Below, in pieces: positions 34,412 to 42,988 of a DNA stretch of 64,000 nt. The DNA is taken from assembly GCF_008729015.1 (NCBI RefSeq), contig NZ_RKSM01000001.1, positions 1,488,001-1,552,000 on the forward strand. The letters run 5' to 3'. Position 1 is the stretch's first letter. Each line of letters opens with the position of its first letter. Under the pieces are notes generated by a model. It saw nothing but the letters and a program-made list of their open reading frames with translations. It made no database searches and was not told where the DNA came from. The position numbers and the translations under genes are program-made. The DNA comes from Haloarcula sp. CBA1129. GTDB lineage: Archaea > Halobacteriota > Halobacteria > Halobacteriales > Haloarculaceae.

Positions 34412-36540
34412 CGCTTCTCCCCCTGATCGAACAGCAGGCGACTCCGACAGTCGCTACAGTACTCGAAGACGCTGTGGTCGGCATCAGGGGCCAGCCCCTC
34501 GACCTGCTCACCGACCTCCTCTTCGATTTTGTCGGCGGAAGCGACGCTGGTGAACGGCTTGCCACAGCGAACGCATTCCAGCATGTCGCCTTCGTGGACC
34601 GTCACCCAAGCCTCGCCGCCCCGGTTCTCGGGGAGCAAGGAAAGGTCGAGCCCGTCGTGCATCGTAATCGCCGTTTCTGGACAGCCCTCCTCACAGAGGC
34701 CGCAGTTCACGCAGTCAGCGTGGTTGAACGCCAGTTCGCCCTCGCCGGTCCGCTGGATGGCGTCAGTCGGACAGAGGTTCGTACAGGTCGGCGTCAGCGT
34801 ACACGCGTCGTTGACGTCCATGACGCCAAAGTCCTTCAGCCCGCGAATCACCTCGCGTTCGGGCTCGACGTGATTGAGGATTGTTCGGACGCTCTCCAGC
34901 GTCCAGCCGTGACTGTCGAAGTCAGGGTTGGGGCGGGGCTCCTCGCGGTCGGCGTCGCTGCGGCCGGTCGCCTCGTAGTCGCCGGCTGGAATCGGCGACT
35001 CATCGAGTCCGAACTCGACGAAGCCCGACAGCGATTCGACAAAGGCTTCGGGGTTGCCAGCCTCGGGTGCGAAAAAGCCCACTCGGTCACCCAGTCCGAG
35101 GTCGGTCGTCGCCTGATTGAGCCGGTCGACCAAGTCCTGTTTGGGGTCCGGGCCAGAGTGAAGACACGAGCCGCCACAGCCGACGATGGCGACGCCGTCC
35201 GCGCCGGCCGCGAGCGCGTGCATGACGTGGGCCTCGCCGACGGTGTCCGTACAATTGACCTGTACCGGAAGGATGGGCGGGTAGTCGAGGGTGCCCGACT
35301 GGACGGCTTTGCGTCCGTGCGCCTTGAGCCGTTCCGCGGCGTACTCCGAACAGACGAACGCGACGACCTGCGTGTCGATGCCGCTGTCACCCCGCGAGAG
35401 CAGGCCTCCGTCCGCGTCGTCTTCCAGCATCGCCTCGACCTCGCGCGCGAGCCGTCGGTTCGAGGGCTCGCGGAGCTGTGTCGCGCCCGTCGGGCAGGCG
35501 CTCGTACAGGCCCCACAGTTCTCGCAGGCGGTCTCGTCGAACTCGACGGAGTCGATAGTCGGGCGGTCGACCGCGCCGTGGGGACAGGCGTCCACGCAGG
35601 CCGTACACCCCTCTTGACTGGACGCGCCGGCGGCACAGACGTCCATATCGAGGTCGAGGAACTGCGGTTTCTCGATGCCGCCCAGTTGCGATTCGACGGC
35701 GGCGATAGTGCCGGCGTCGACCGGCCCGGTGTAGAAGCCCAGTCGACCACCGCGGGCATCATCGCGGCCATCGGGGTAGATGACCTGATCGACTTCGACG
35801 GTGCGGGTGACGCCGTCCAGATCGATGGCATCGGTCGGGCAGGTGTCCGTCCACTCGCCGTCAGGGGCGTCCGGGTGGATGTCGACGGGGAACTCCGTCA
35901 CCATCCCGTCCGGACCCTCCCGAACACAGTCCATGCAATCGATGCAGTCGTCGGTGACGCGGGCTTCCAGCGTGAGTTCGTACTCGCCGTAGGTCCCCTC
36001 GATGTCGACGACGCGCCCGCGCTCCATCGTCACGCCACCGAGCCCTTCTACGTCGGCGAAGTCCCGGCCATCCGCGATGAACGTCACCTCGGCGTCGTCG
36101 GTCAGCGAGCGCGCGGCCCCGGGATCACCGACGACGGCGACGCGGTTGCCGGCGTCTTTCGACACCGTTCGCGACGGCGCTTCCTCGCGCAGGCCGGCCT
36201 GTTTCGCGTTGATGAGCCGGGCCGTCTTCTCGGTGGCCGCAGTCTCGTCGTGGACCCAAGCGTTGGTTTCACGGTGGTCAACGAACACCGACGCCTCTGG
36301 ATGCAGGTCGTGTTCGTCGGCCAGCCCGCGGATGCGGTCCTGACACGACGGTTCCGGCGTCGTCGCGATGACCTGATCGAGGTCGTACTCCTCGATGACC
36401 TGTGACATTCCAGCCAAGCCGTCCTGACAGAGCAGTTCGGAGCTGGCCACCACATCGACATCGTCGACACCGTCCCGAACCGCTTCGAGATCGATGTCAC
36501 ACGAGCCCCCACAGGAACACACAAAGGCACCTGTATTCAT
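34408..36540 (-). CDS. HdrA/MvhD-like multi-cluster Fe-S fusion protein
   Basis: 710 residues. The N-terminus FVCSCGGSC (Cys8, 10, 14) resembles the start of HdrA. Ferredoxin-type cysteine sets follow at about 199-205 with Cys234, 302-319, 339-349, 580-590 and 610-620. Residues 391-520 form an MvhD/FrhG-like hydrogenase delta domain with VVAFVCSEYA (Cys397), VNCTD (Cys430) and CGGSC (Cys455, 459). A terminal Cys4 site (656, 659, 695, 698) resembles a zinc ribbon. The FAD-binding Rossmann domain of HdrA is largely missing: only a VAVVGDPG remnant is seen near 134-141. A cytosolic electron relay is inferred. Start at ATG 36540. Confidence 0.8.
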   Translation of the reverse strand: MNTGAFVCSCGGSCDIDLEAVRDGVDDVDVVASSELLCQDGLAGMSQVIEEYDLDQVIATTPEPSCQDRIRGLADEHDLHPEASVFVDHRETNAWVHDETAATEKTARLINAKQAGLREEAPSRTVSKDAGNRVAVVGDPGAARSLTDDAEVTFIADGRDFADVEGLGGVTMERGRVVDIEGTYGEYELTLEARVTDDCIDCMDCVREGPDGMVTEFPVDIHPDAPDGEWTDTCPTDAIDLDGVTRTVEVDQVIYPDGRDDARGGRLGFYTGPVDAGTIAAVESQLGGIEKPQFLDLDMDVCAAGASSQEGCTACVDACPHGAVDRPTIDSVEFDETACENCGACTSACPTGATQLREPSNRRLAREVEAMLEDDADGGLLSRGDSGIDTQVVAFVCSEYAAERLKAHGRKAVQSGTLDYPPILPVQVNCTDTVGEAHVMHALAAGADGVAIVGCGGSCLHSGPDPKQDLVDRLNQATTDLGLGDRVGFFAPEAGNPEAFVESLSGFVEFGLDESPIPAGDYEATGRSDADREEPRPNPDFDSHGWTLESVRTILNHVEPEREVIRGLKDFGVMDVNDACTLTPTCTNLCPTDAIQRTGEGELAFNHADCVNCGLCEEGCPETAITMHDGLDLSLLPENRGGEAWVTVHEGDMLECVRCGKPFTSVASADKIEEEVGEQVEGLAPDADHSVFEYCSDCRSRLLFDQGEKR

Positions 36541-36593
36541 TAATGATGCAAAATCCTGTCCCAGTAATAGACCTTGCGGAGTGTTCACACATC

Positions 36594-36622
36594 TATTCGT
36601 GAATATAACCCCAAATATTTGG
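36594..36622. promoter_or_regulatory. Palindromes in the divergent promoter region of the formate dehydrogenase locus
   Basis: Within the 233-bp gap between the two divergent operons, TATTCGTGAATA (36594-36605) and the perfect palindrome CCAAATATTTGG (36611-36622) lie 5 bases apart in AT-rich DNA. They could be operators for a shared regulator. The AT-rich stretch from about 36600 to 36660 offers several possible promoter boxes; no single one can be assigned. A separate interrupted pair, TGCCACG (36693-36699) and CGTGGCA (36728-36734), is closer to the dehydrogenase gene. Confidence 0.5.
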
Positions 36623-36773
36623 ACAGGGGAAAAATTTCAGGGATTCTCGTTCCAAACTATGTCACATTTTATCATGGATGACTGAGAATTTGTGCCACGT
36701 CTAGACAGACAATGACAAACCAAATTGCGTGGCAAACGCGGACAGCATCGGTAATGGGTGGGCACCATTCACC

Positions 36774-39700
36774 ATGAGTACACAACAGGAACCAGTCTCA
36801 CTGGATCTCGACCGGCGCTCGTTCATGAAGGCGAGTGCGCTCGCAGGGGGCGTCGCCCTCGGCGTCAGCGGCGCTGGTCGGGCACTTCAGGAGGACGGCG
36901 AGGAAACGGACGGGACAGATACGGACACCGAACTGACGAAGACGATCTGTAACTACTGTTCGGTGGGCTGTGGCTTCCGCGGTGAGAAGGAGGGCAACTC
37001 CTTCGTCGGTATGGAACCGTGGCATGAACACCCAATAAATGCCGGGTCGCTGTGTTCGAAAGGGGCCGGCATCTACGAGACGGAACACTCCGAGAAGCGC
37101 CTCAAACACCCGATGATACAGGAGGACGGGGAGTGGCGCAAGCTCGGCTGGAACGAGGCCTACGACCGTCTGTCGACCGACATCCGGGCGCTGTGGCCCG
37201 ACGACGACACCGCCCCGGCAGAGGCCGTCGACGTCGAGGCAGAACACAGCCGCGAGAGCGTGATGTTGCTCGGCAGCGCCCATCACTCCAACGAGGAGGC
37301 CTACGCCATCCGGAAGCTGGCGGCGTTCATGGGCACCAACAACATCGACCATCAGGCGCGTATCTGCCACTCGACGACGGTGACGGGGCTGGCAAACACT
37401 TGGGGTTACGGCGCGATGACCAACACTGTTCAGGACTACCGGAACTTCGACCTGAACATCATCATCGGCCAGAACCCGGCCGAAGCACACCCCATCGCGA
37501 TGCAGCACATCCTCGAAGGGCAGAAACGCGGCGGGACCATCCTCAATCTGGACCCGCGATTCACGAAGACGTCGGCCCACGCCGACGAGTTCATGCGGTT
37601 CCGTCCGGGAACCGACGTGGCCCTGATGATGGGCATCATCAAAGAGCTACGGGACAAACACGGGCTCGCGATGGACCCTGACGCGGACGAGAGCGGGCAG
37701 AACATGCTCACTGACCGCGTGCAGGGCTGGGAGGACGTCGACGCGGAACTGGACGAATACGATAAGGAAACTGTCGAGGAAATCACGTGGGTGTCCGCAG
37801 CGGACATCGAGCGCATCGCGGATATGATCGATGAGGCCCGGCCCCACGTTCAGATCGAGTGGGCGATGGGCGGAACCCAGCACAACAACGGCACTCAGAA
37901 CATCCGCTCGTACGCCATGGCGAGCCTCGCCTCCGGGAGCGCGGCCCGGAGCGGCGGCGGCCTGCAGGTCATGCGCGGCCACGCAAATGTTCAGGGGGCA
38001 ACCGACCTCGCGGTCGCGAGCCACATCCTGCCGGGGTATTACGGGCTCTCAGCCGGCGGCTGGTCGTGGTGGGCTGAGATCTGGGACCGGACGCCAGAGA
38101 CCAGCGGCGACACGTCGTTTGCGGACATGTATAACCGGTTCGAGCTGATGCCGCCGGACAAGTATGTCCGCCAGAGCCCGACCTACGAGGGCAGCGAGGA
38201 CGCGAACTCGCTGCCGCCGAACAGCGACCACGGCCCGAACAATCCGGCGGAGAACTCGATGATGTTCCAGAACGGGCTGACGGTGGCCCGCTGGTTCGAA
38301 TCGGCGCTCGACAAAGAGAACCGGTATCAGGAGACGCCGATCTACCAGCCCGACCAGACGAAAATCGCGTTCTTCTGGGGGCACTCGGCGAACTCCATCA
38401 GCGAGATGGAACAGATGAAAGAGGGGATGGAGAACCTCGACTTGCTGGTCGTCATCGACGTGTTCCCCTCGGTTGCAAGCGTCCTCCCGGATTACGAGGA
38501 CGGACCGCCAGTGCTGCTGTTGCCGGCGTCAAGCCAGTACGAACACCACCGCTCGCTGACCAACACGAACCGGTCGGTGCAGTGGTCCGAACCGGTCCGC
38601 TCGCCGGCACACAACTCCAAGCCGGACCTCCAGATCATGCAGGAACTGGCCGGCTATCTCGGCTTCGGCGAGCACTTCGACTGGGGCGCGGGCTCGGAGC
38701 TGTACAACGGTAAATCGAGCTACGAAGGTGTTGTCCGCGAGTTCAACCTCGGGACCAACACCATCGGCTACCGGCAGACCCCCGAACGGCTCCAGCAACA
38801 CTTGGAGTACGACTGGGCGTTCTCCAACGAGGACCTCAAAGGGGCCGAGGGGACGCCCGTTGCGGGCGAGTACTGGATGCTCCCTTGGCCCTGCTGGGGC
38901 GAGGACCATCCGGGCACCCCGATCATCTGGAACGACGACTTGGATCCCAACAACGGAGGGCAGGACTTCCGGACCCGCTGGGGCGTCTCAGCACCGACCC
39001 CGGACGACTGGGACGCGATGCCGACAGACGACGAGTACCCGATGCAGGAGACGCTCGACGCTGTCGGCGACCGGTACGAGAGCCAAGAGGAAGCCCTCGA
39101 CCTGACCCGTGCACCATACAATCCGGCATGGGCTGACTCGGACGACACGGCCGCAGACGGGATGATACACGGTATTCCGGAGTACCCGGGCTGGAAGGTG
39201 ACGCCGCCACAGAGCCTCGTCGACCCCGAGCAGGAGGTCCAGCCGGACGAACTCACCATCCCCCAGCAGTACGCGCTCGACAATCAGGAGTCGGTGTACA
39301 CCGCCGCGCAGGCGCTCAATAACCCTGACACGGGGAGTGCGGTGTTCGACGAGTACCTCGAAACGATGATCGGCGAGGGAGTCGACCCCGAGTTCTACGA
39401 GCAGTACGACTTCAAACAGCCCGACGCGCCGACCGGGCGCGGACGGGCACGCGCCGTCGTCTGGAGCTTCCTCGATAAGGTGCCGGTCCACCGCGAACCT
39501 ATCGAGGGGCCGGATACGGAACTGCTGAACGAGTGGCCGGCTAACGGCCAGCAGCGGAACTTCTACCGCCTCGACCAGAACAATCTGGTCGAGCAGGAAC
39601 AGGCCACGGACATCATCCACAACCAAGACGACGGGCCCGATCTGGACACCATCATGACCAGCGGTCGGCAGGTCGAACATCAGGGTGGCGGTGCGGAGAC

Positions 39701-40175
39701 GCGGAACAACATCCACACTGCCGACCTCCAGCCACACATGTACGCTGAGATAACGCCGAACAAGGCGGAGGAACTCGGCGTCGATGGCGGCGACCTCGTC
39801 GTCATCTCCTCGACCGACCGCGGCTCCGTACTGGTGAAAGCCCGCGTGACCGACCGACCGAACGACCGAGAAGTGTTCTTGCCATACCACTGGGGCGGCG
39901 TGTTCAAAGGCGAGAGTCTGGAGGACAAGTATCCCGACGGCCACGTTCCCTACGCCATCGGGGACTCTGCCAACGCCATCACGTCCCGCGGCTACGACGT
40001 GGAAACCCAGATGCAGGAGACGAAGGTATCGATGGTCGCGGTCAATCCGGCCACGCCGGAGGTACTGGAGCGGTACAACATCGACGTGGACCTCGACTTC
40101 GACTTCCCGCAAGACGTGAACGACGTCGGGACACAGAAGGACTTCGACGTCCGCGACAACTCGACGGTGCAATGA
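36774..40175 (+). CDS. Formate dehydrogenase catalytic (alpha) subunit, Tat-exported, Cys-type
   Basis: 1133 residues of the DMSO-reductase superfamily. A Tat signal RRSFMK (14-19) leads to a hydrophobic core ending AGRAL. The 4Fe-4S site is Cys59, Cys62, Cys66 and Cys94 (CNYCSVGCG ... SLCSKG). Where FDH-N carries selenocysteine-His, this protein has Cys198-His199 in RICHSTTVTGLANTWGYGAMTN (described in part). The FDH block GGTQHNNGTQNIRSYAM follows, then RGHANVQGATD as in FdnG. Most likely oxidises formate on the outer face with a bis-MGD Mo or W cofactor. First gene of a four-gene operon. ATG 36774 is chosen because it precedes the Tat signal directly. Confidence 0.9.
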   Translation: MSTQQEPVSLDLDRRSFMKASALAGGVALGVSGAGRALQEDGEETDGTDTDTELTKTICNYCSVGCGFRGEKEGNSFVGMEPWHEHPINAGSLCSKGAGIYETEHSEKRLKHPMIQEDGEWRKLGWNEAYDRLSTDIRALWPDDDTAPAEAVDVEAEHSRESVMLLGSAHHSNEEAYAIRKLAAFMGTNNIDHQARICHSTTVTGLANTWGYGAMTNTVQDYRNFDLNIIIGQNPAEAHPIAMQHILEGQKRGGTILNLDPRFTKTSAHADEFMRFRPGTDVALMMGIIKELRDKHGLAMDPDADESGQNMLTDRVQGWEDVDAELDEYDKETVEEITWVSAADIERIADMIDEARPHVQIEWAMGGTQHNNGTQNIRSYAMASLASGSAARSGGGLQVMRGHANVQGATDLAVASHILPGYYGLSAGGWSWWAEIWDRTPETSGDTSFADMYNRFELMPPDKYVRQSPTYEGSEDANSLPPNSDHGPNNPAENSMMFQNGLTVARWFESALDKENRYQETPIYQPDQTKIAFFWGHSANSISEMEQMKEGMENLDLLVVIDVFPSVASVLPDYEDGPPVLLLPASSQYEHHRSLTNTNRSVQWSEPVRSPAHNSKPDLQIMQELAGYLGFGEHFDWGAGSELYNGKSSYEGVVREFNLGTNTIGYRQTPERLQQHLEYDWAFSNEDLKGAEGTPVAGEYWMLPWPCWGEDHPGTPIIWNDDLDPNNGGQDFRTRWGVSAPTPDDWDAMPTDDEYPMQETLDAVGDRYESQEEALDLTRAPYNPAWADSDDTAADGMIHGIPEYPGWKVTPPQSLVDPEQEVQPDELTIPQQYALDNQESVYTAAQALNNPDTGSAVFDEYLETMIGEGVDPEFYEQYDFKQPDAPTGRGRARAVVWSFLDKVPVHREPIEGPDTELLNEWPANGQQRNFYRLDQNNLVEQEQATDIIHNQDDGPDLDTIMTSGRQVEHQGGGAETRNNIHTADLQPHMYAEITPNKAEELGVDGGDLVVISSTDRGSVLVKARVTDRPNDREVFLPYHWGGVFKGESLEDKYPDGHVPYAIGDSANAITSRGYDVETQMQETKVSMVAVNPATPEVLERYNIDVDLDFDFPQDVNDVGTQKDFDVRDNSTVQ

Positions 40176-40186
40176 GGTGAGCTAGT

Positions 40187-40849
40187 ATGTCAACAGGTAA
40201 CGAAGTAATGCACGACGGCGTGATGAGTACCGGCGAGGACGCGCGTATCTTCCCGGACGTCGAAGCGTGCATCGACTGTGGCGGCTGTGTCGTCTCCTGT
40301 AAGCGTACGTGGGACGTCCCACGTGACGAACAGCGAATCAGCATCGCGACGATGCTCGAAGGGCAGGAGGCCGCGTCGGGGCTCAACGCCAGCAGCGGGC
40401 AGGCGATGGAACAAGGCGAGTCTCCGGGTGAGACTGCGGTGCCGATGCAGTGTTATCACTGCTCGAACGCGCCCTGTGTCTCAGTGTGTCCGACAGACTC
40501 GCTCATCTCGAAGGAGAACGGCTTCGTGCGGGTCCGGGACGACCTCTGTATCGGCTGCCAGTACTGCCTCTCGGCGTGTCCGTTCGGCGCGCCGCAGTTC
40601 CCGGACGAGGACAGCGGCGTCGCCGATCTCGTCGGCAGCGGTGGCAACATGGACAAGTGTACGATGTGTGAAGAACGCCAAGACGTCGGCAAGGGGCCGG
40701 CCTGCGCCGAGGAGTGTGCCACCGACGCCATTCTGGTCGGGACGCCCGCCCAGATATCGGACGAACTGGACAACAGGGACAGCGGCACGTTCTTCAACGA
40801 CGTGGCTATGGACATCATCTTTGGCGAAGACGCCAGTGAGTTCCAATGA
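40187..40849 (+). CDS. Formate dehydrogenase iron-sulfur (beta) subunit
   Basis: 220 residues with four ferredoxin-like clusters: CIDCGGCVVSC, CYHCSNAPCVSVCP, CIGCQYCLSACPFG and CTMCEERQDVGKGPACAEEC, the order seen in FdnH/HycB-type subunits. Unlike E. coli FdnH (294 residues), it stops before a membrane anchor; it ends DIIFGEDASEFQ. It begins 11 nt after the alpha gene, and its TGA overlaps the ATG of a small membrane gene that could supply the missing anchor. Confidence 0.9.
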   Translation: MSTGNEVMHDGVMSTGEDARIFPDVEACIDCGGCVVSCKRTWDVPRDEQRISIATMLEGQEAASGLNASSGQAMEQGESPGETAVPMQCYHCSNAPCVSVCPTDSLISKENGFVRVRDDLCIGCQYCLSACPFGAPQFPDEDSGVADLVGSGGNMDKCTMCEERQDVGKGPACAEECATDAILVGTPAQISDELDNRDSGTFFNDVAMDIIFGEDASEFQ

Positions 40850-41256
40850 CGACAGAAGAGGACCTTCCGGACGTAAGCGGCTACAGTCGCGTCTCAGTGG
40901 TCATCAGCGCAGTCGTCGGCCTCGTCGTCGCGGCGCTGGCCGTCGTCTGGGCACAGGGGTTCAGACTCGGCTACGAATCGCTGTACCGGGTCAATCCAAC
41001 CGTGGAGGGCGGCGGTATCGGGGCGGACTGGGTGTTCGGCAACACCATCCCCGCGCTCGATTTCCTCATCGCGCTCATCCACGCGGCCGACGTCATCTTG
41101 GGAGCGTTCATCCTCGTGATGGTGTTCATTCACTGGGCGGCATTCCAGCGCCTCGCCGGCCAGATGCGTGAGCCGGGCGAGGACGTAAACGAGGCCGTCG
41201 CGGCTGATGGCGGCTCGCCGGCCGGCGGCGACGGACAGGGGGGTGACGGTGCATGA
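40846..41256 (+). CDS. Two-helix membrane protein of the formate dehydrogenase operon
   Basis: 136 residues. Helix 1 is about 14-38 and helix 2 about 70-98, with His residues in LIALIHAADV and VFIHWAAF, 16 apart along helix 2. The tail is Gly- and Asp-rich. Overlaps by ATGA with both the beta-subunit gene and the cytochrome b gene. No family is recognised. Its position suggests it anchors the beta subunit or helps bind heme or quinone (inference). Confidence 0.7.
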   Translation: MTTEEDLPDVSGYSRVSVVISAVVGLVVAALAVVWAQGFRLGYESLYRVNPTVEGGGIGADWVFGNTIPALDFLIALIHAADVILGAFILVMVFIHWAAFQRLAGQMREPGEDVNEAVAADGGSPAGGDGQGGDGA

Positions 41257-42293
41257 GTAATCTCGACCACGGGAAATTTACCCGCGTGACGACCCTGTTC
41301 CACTCGCTTTTGGGCCTTGACGTGTTCTTGCTGTTTTTCACCGGCTACGCCATCATGTTCAACGACGAACTATGGTGGATGCTGACGCTCATGGGCGGGG
41401 CCTCGGGTGTGACGGCGATTCACCGCATCACCGGCATCGGACTGGTCGCGCTCGTCGTCTTCTGGATCACGCTCCAAGTAATCTCTTCGACCGGCCGGAG
41501 CAACTTCTCGAAGATTCTCCCGGCGAAAGACGACGTCGACGCGTTCATTCAGGACATCCAGTTCGTGCTCGGTCGGGCCGACGAACGCCACCCAAGCGCG
41601 CGGCAGTTCGCCGGCTACAAAGCCGACGAGGTCCCGCTGCTGTCCTACATCGGCAAGGGCGTCGTGGCAATCTTCTCTATCGAGCTGACCCTGCTTGCGA
41701 TTTCGGGGCTGCTCATCTGGAGCAAGACCGGGCTCGCCGCGATGTTCCAGACCAAGGCGGCCGCGATGGCCTTCGTCACGTTCCACGGCCTGCTGGGCGT
41801 CATCATGCTGATGGGGGTCATGTTCCACATCTTCGAGCACGGGATGCACCCCGCCTTCTACCCCGTCGAGACGAAGGCGTTCATCCCTCGAAGCATGGTT
41901 CCCGAACATCACGGCGACGACGACGAGGAGCCCGACACCACGGGCATCGAACGGCTCTCGCTGTCGCCGTCGTGGCGCACCGTTTCGACGGTCTTCGGCG
42001 CGATGACCGTCATCGGCATCGTCTCGGTGCTCATCGGGAGCATCTTCGACGAGGGGTATCCGGTCCCCCGTGAACTGGCTATCGGCGGTGGTCCGTCGAG
42101 CATCCTGCTAACTATCGGCATCAACGTTGGGATGGTGGTCCTCGGTGTCGGACTCGTGCTGTCGATGTACGGGAACGTCCTGCGAATCCGCTGGGAACAG
42201 CTAGAGCAGGAGCGAGAACCGACGACCGCAGCCGACGGGGGCGAGCCCCAGACAGACGGCGGGCTCCCCGAATCAGACGACGCCGAGAACTGA
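41253..42293 (+). CDS. Formate dehydrogenase cytochrome b (gamma) subunit
   Basis: 346 residues with at least four membrane helices in the first 220. Histidines expected to ligate two b hemes are in TLFHSLLG, AIHRITG and the FHGLLGVIMLMGVMFH segment; the last two are 14 apart, the same spacing as His155/His169 of E. coli FdnI. The latter His is also next to the quinone site in FdnI. Unlike FdnI (217 residues), an extra two-helix region follows (about 250-310) and a polar tail. Passes electrons to menaquinone. Confidence 0.88.
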   Translation: MSNLDHGKFTRVTTLFHSLLGLDVFLLFFTGYAIMFNDELWWMLTLMGGASGVTAIHRITGIGLVALVVFWITLQVISSTGRSNFSKILPAKDDVDAFIQDIQFVLGRADERHPSARQFAGYKADEVPLLSYIGKGVVAIFSIELTLLAISGLLIWSKTGLAAMFQTKAAAMAFVTFHGLLGVIMLMGVMFHIFEHGMHPAFYPVETKAFIPRSMVPEHHGDDDEEPDTTGIERLSLSPSWRTVSTVFGAMTVIGIVSVLIGSIFDEGYPVPRELAIGGGPSSILLTIGINVGMVVLGVGLVLSMYGNVLRIRWEQLEQEREPTTAADGGEPQTDGGLPESDDAEN

Positions 42294-42322
42294 ACCGACC
42301 GACGTTTGTTTTTGCCGCGAAC

Positions 42323-42721
42323 CTACGCGATCAGTGCCTGTCCTTCCGGCGATAGCTCGACATCGACGTCCTGCCGGGTCTGCTCTTGAATCTGGTTCAG
42401 ATTTCTTGTCAGGACTTGCAGGATATCTTTCGGCTCCGGGTAGACGAGCATATTGCCGTCGCCGTCCTCCATGACCAACTGTGTGTCCGAGAGCGCGACC
42501 TGATCGCCCTCGATACTGGCGACGATAACATCCAGCGCCTCCGCGCCGCCGGGGTCACCCTCTGTCACCTTCGTGATGTAGAGCGCATCGAGCCCGATGA
42601 GATCCTTGTACTCGCGGACCTGTTCGGCACAGGCGACCATGTCCTGTGTCACGGCCGTCTTTTGATCGTTGCCGTGATCGCCCTCGAAGCAGTGTTTACA
42701 GATTCGCAGTTCGAGACGCAT
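42323..42721 (-). CDS. Conserved-looking small protein with CKHCFEG motif, unknown
   Basis: 132 residues. The N-terminus MRLELRICKHCFEGDHGNDQK could bind a metal (CxxC plus His). The rest is a mixed alpha/beta domain ending in DVELSPEGQALIA. It converges on the formate dehydrogenase operon (29 bases between stops). ATG 42721 is chosen; a start 27 nt upstream is open. I do not recognise the family. Confidence 0.65.
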   Translation of the reverse strand: MRLELRICKHCFEGDHGNDQKTAVTQDMVACAEQVREYKDLIGLDALYITKVTEGDPGGAEALDVIVASIEGDQVALSDTQLVMEDGDGNMLVYPEPKDILQVLTRNLNQIQEQTRQDVDVELSPEGQALIA

Positions 42722-42811
42722 GCCCCTGTCTATGTGATTGGCTCTCATTACCGTTGTGGCGGGGACCGCTCAACCACTAGTGTTTACTGTCCTGCTGTGA
42801 AATGATACCAT

Positions 42812-42988
42812 ATGGCATCAGCGCTCAACGCGGTGTATCTGGCACTGGTCGTAGTCGTCGGCGTCGTCGGAACACTGTTCGTCGCGAGTATTAGGTCCGC
42901 TGACGTACGATCCCGGTGGCTCGAACTGTCCTCGGTCGGGATAGTGGTCCTGTTCCTGCTGGCTCTGGGCGTCCAGTTCCTCGCATAA
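42812..42988 (+). CDS. Small two-helix membrane protein
   Basis: 58 residues: MASALNAVYLALVVVVGVVG, a loop IRSADVRSRWLELSS and a second helix VGIVVLFLLALGVQFLA. Shape and residue use are typical of haloarchaeal mini membrane proteins. It stands alone before an AT-rich gap. Function unknown. Confidence 0.6.
   Translation: MASALNAVYLALVVVVGVVGTLFVASIRSADVRSRWLELSSVGIVVLFLLALGVQFLA

Noticed and set aside
34474..36405. 643-codon open frame on the + strand
   Set aside because: It is the mirror of the HdrA/MvhD-like gene; its residue use (Val/Arg-rich, no domain) is that of a shadow frame in GC-rich DNA.
37362..37374. Selenocysteine in the formate dehydrogenase alpha subunit
   Set aside because: The codon at the catalytic position is TGC (Cys198), not TGA; no recoding is needed.
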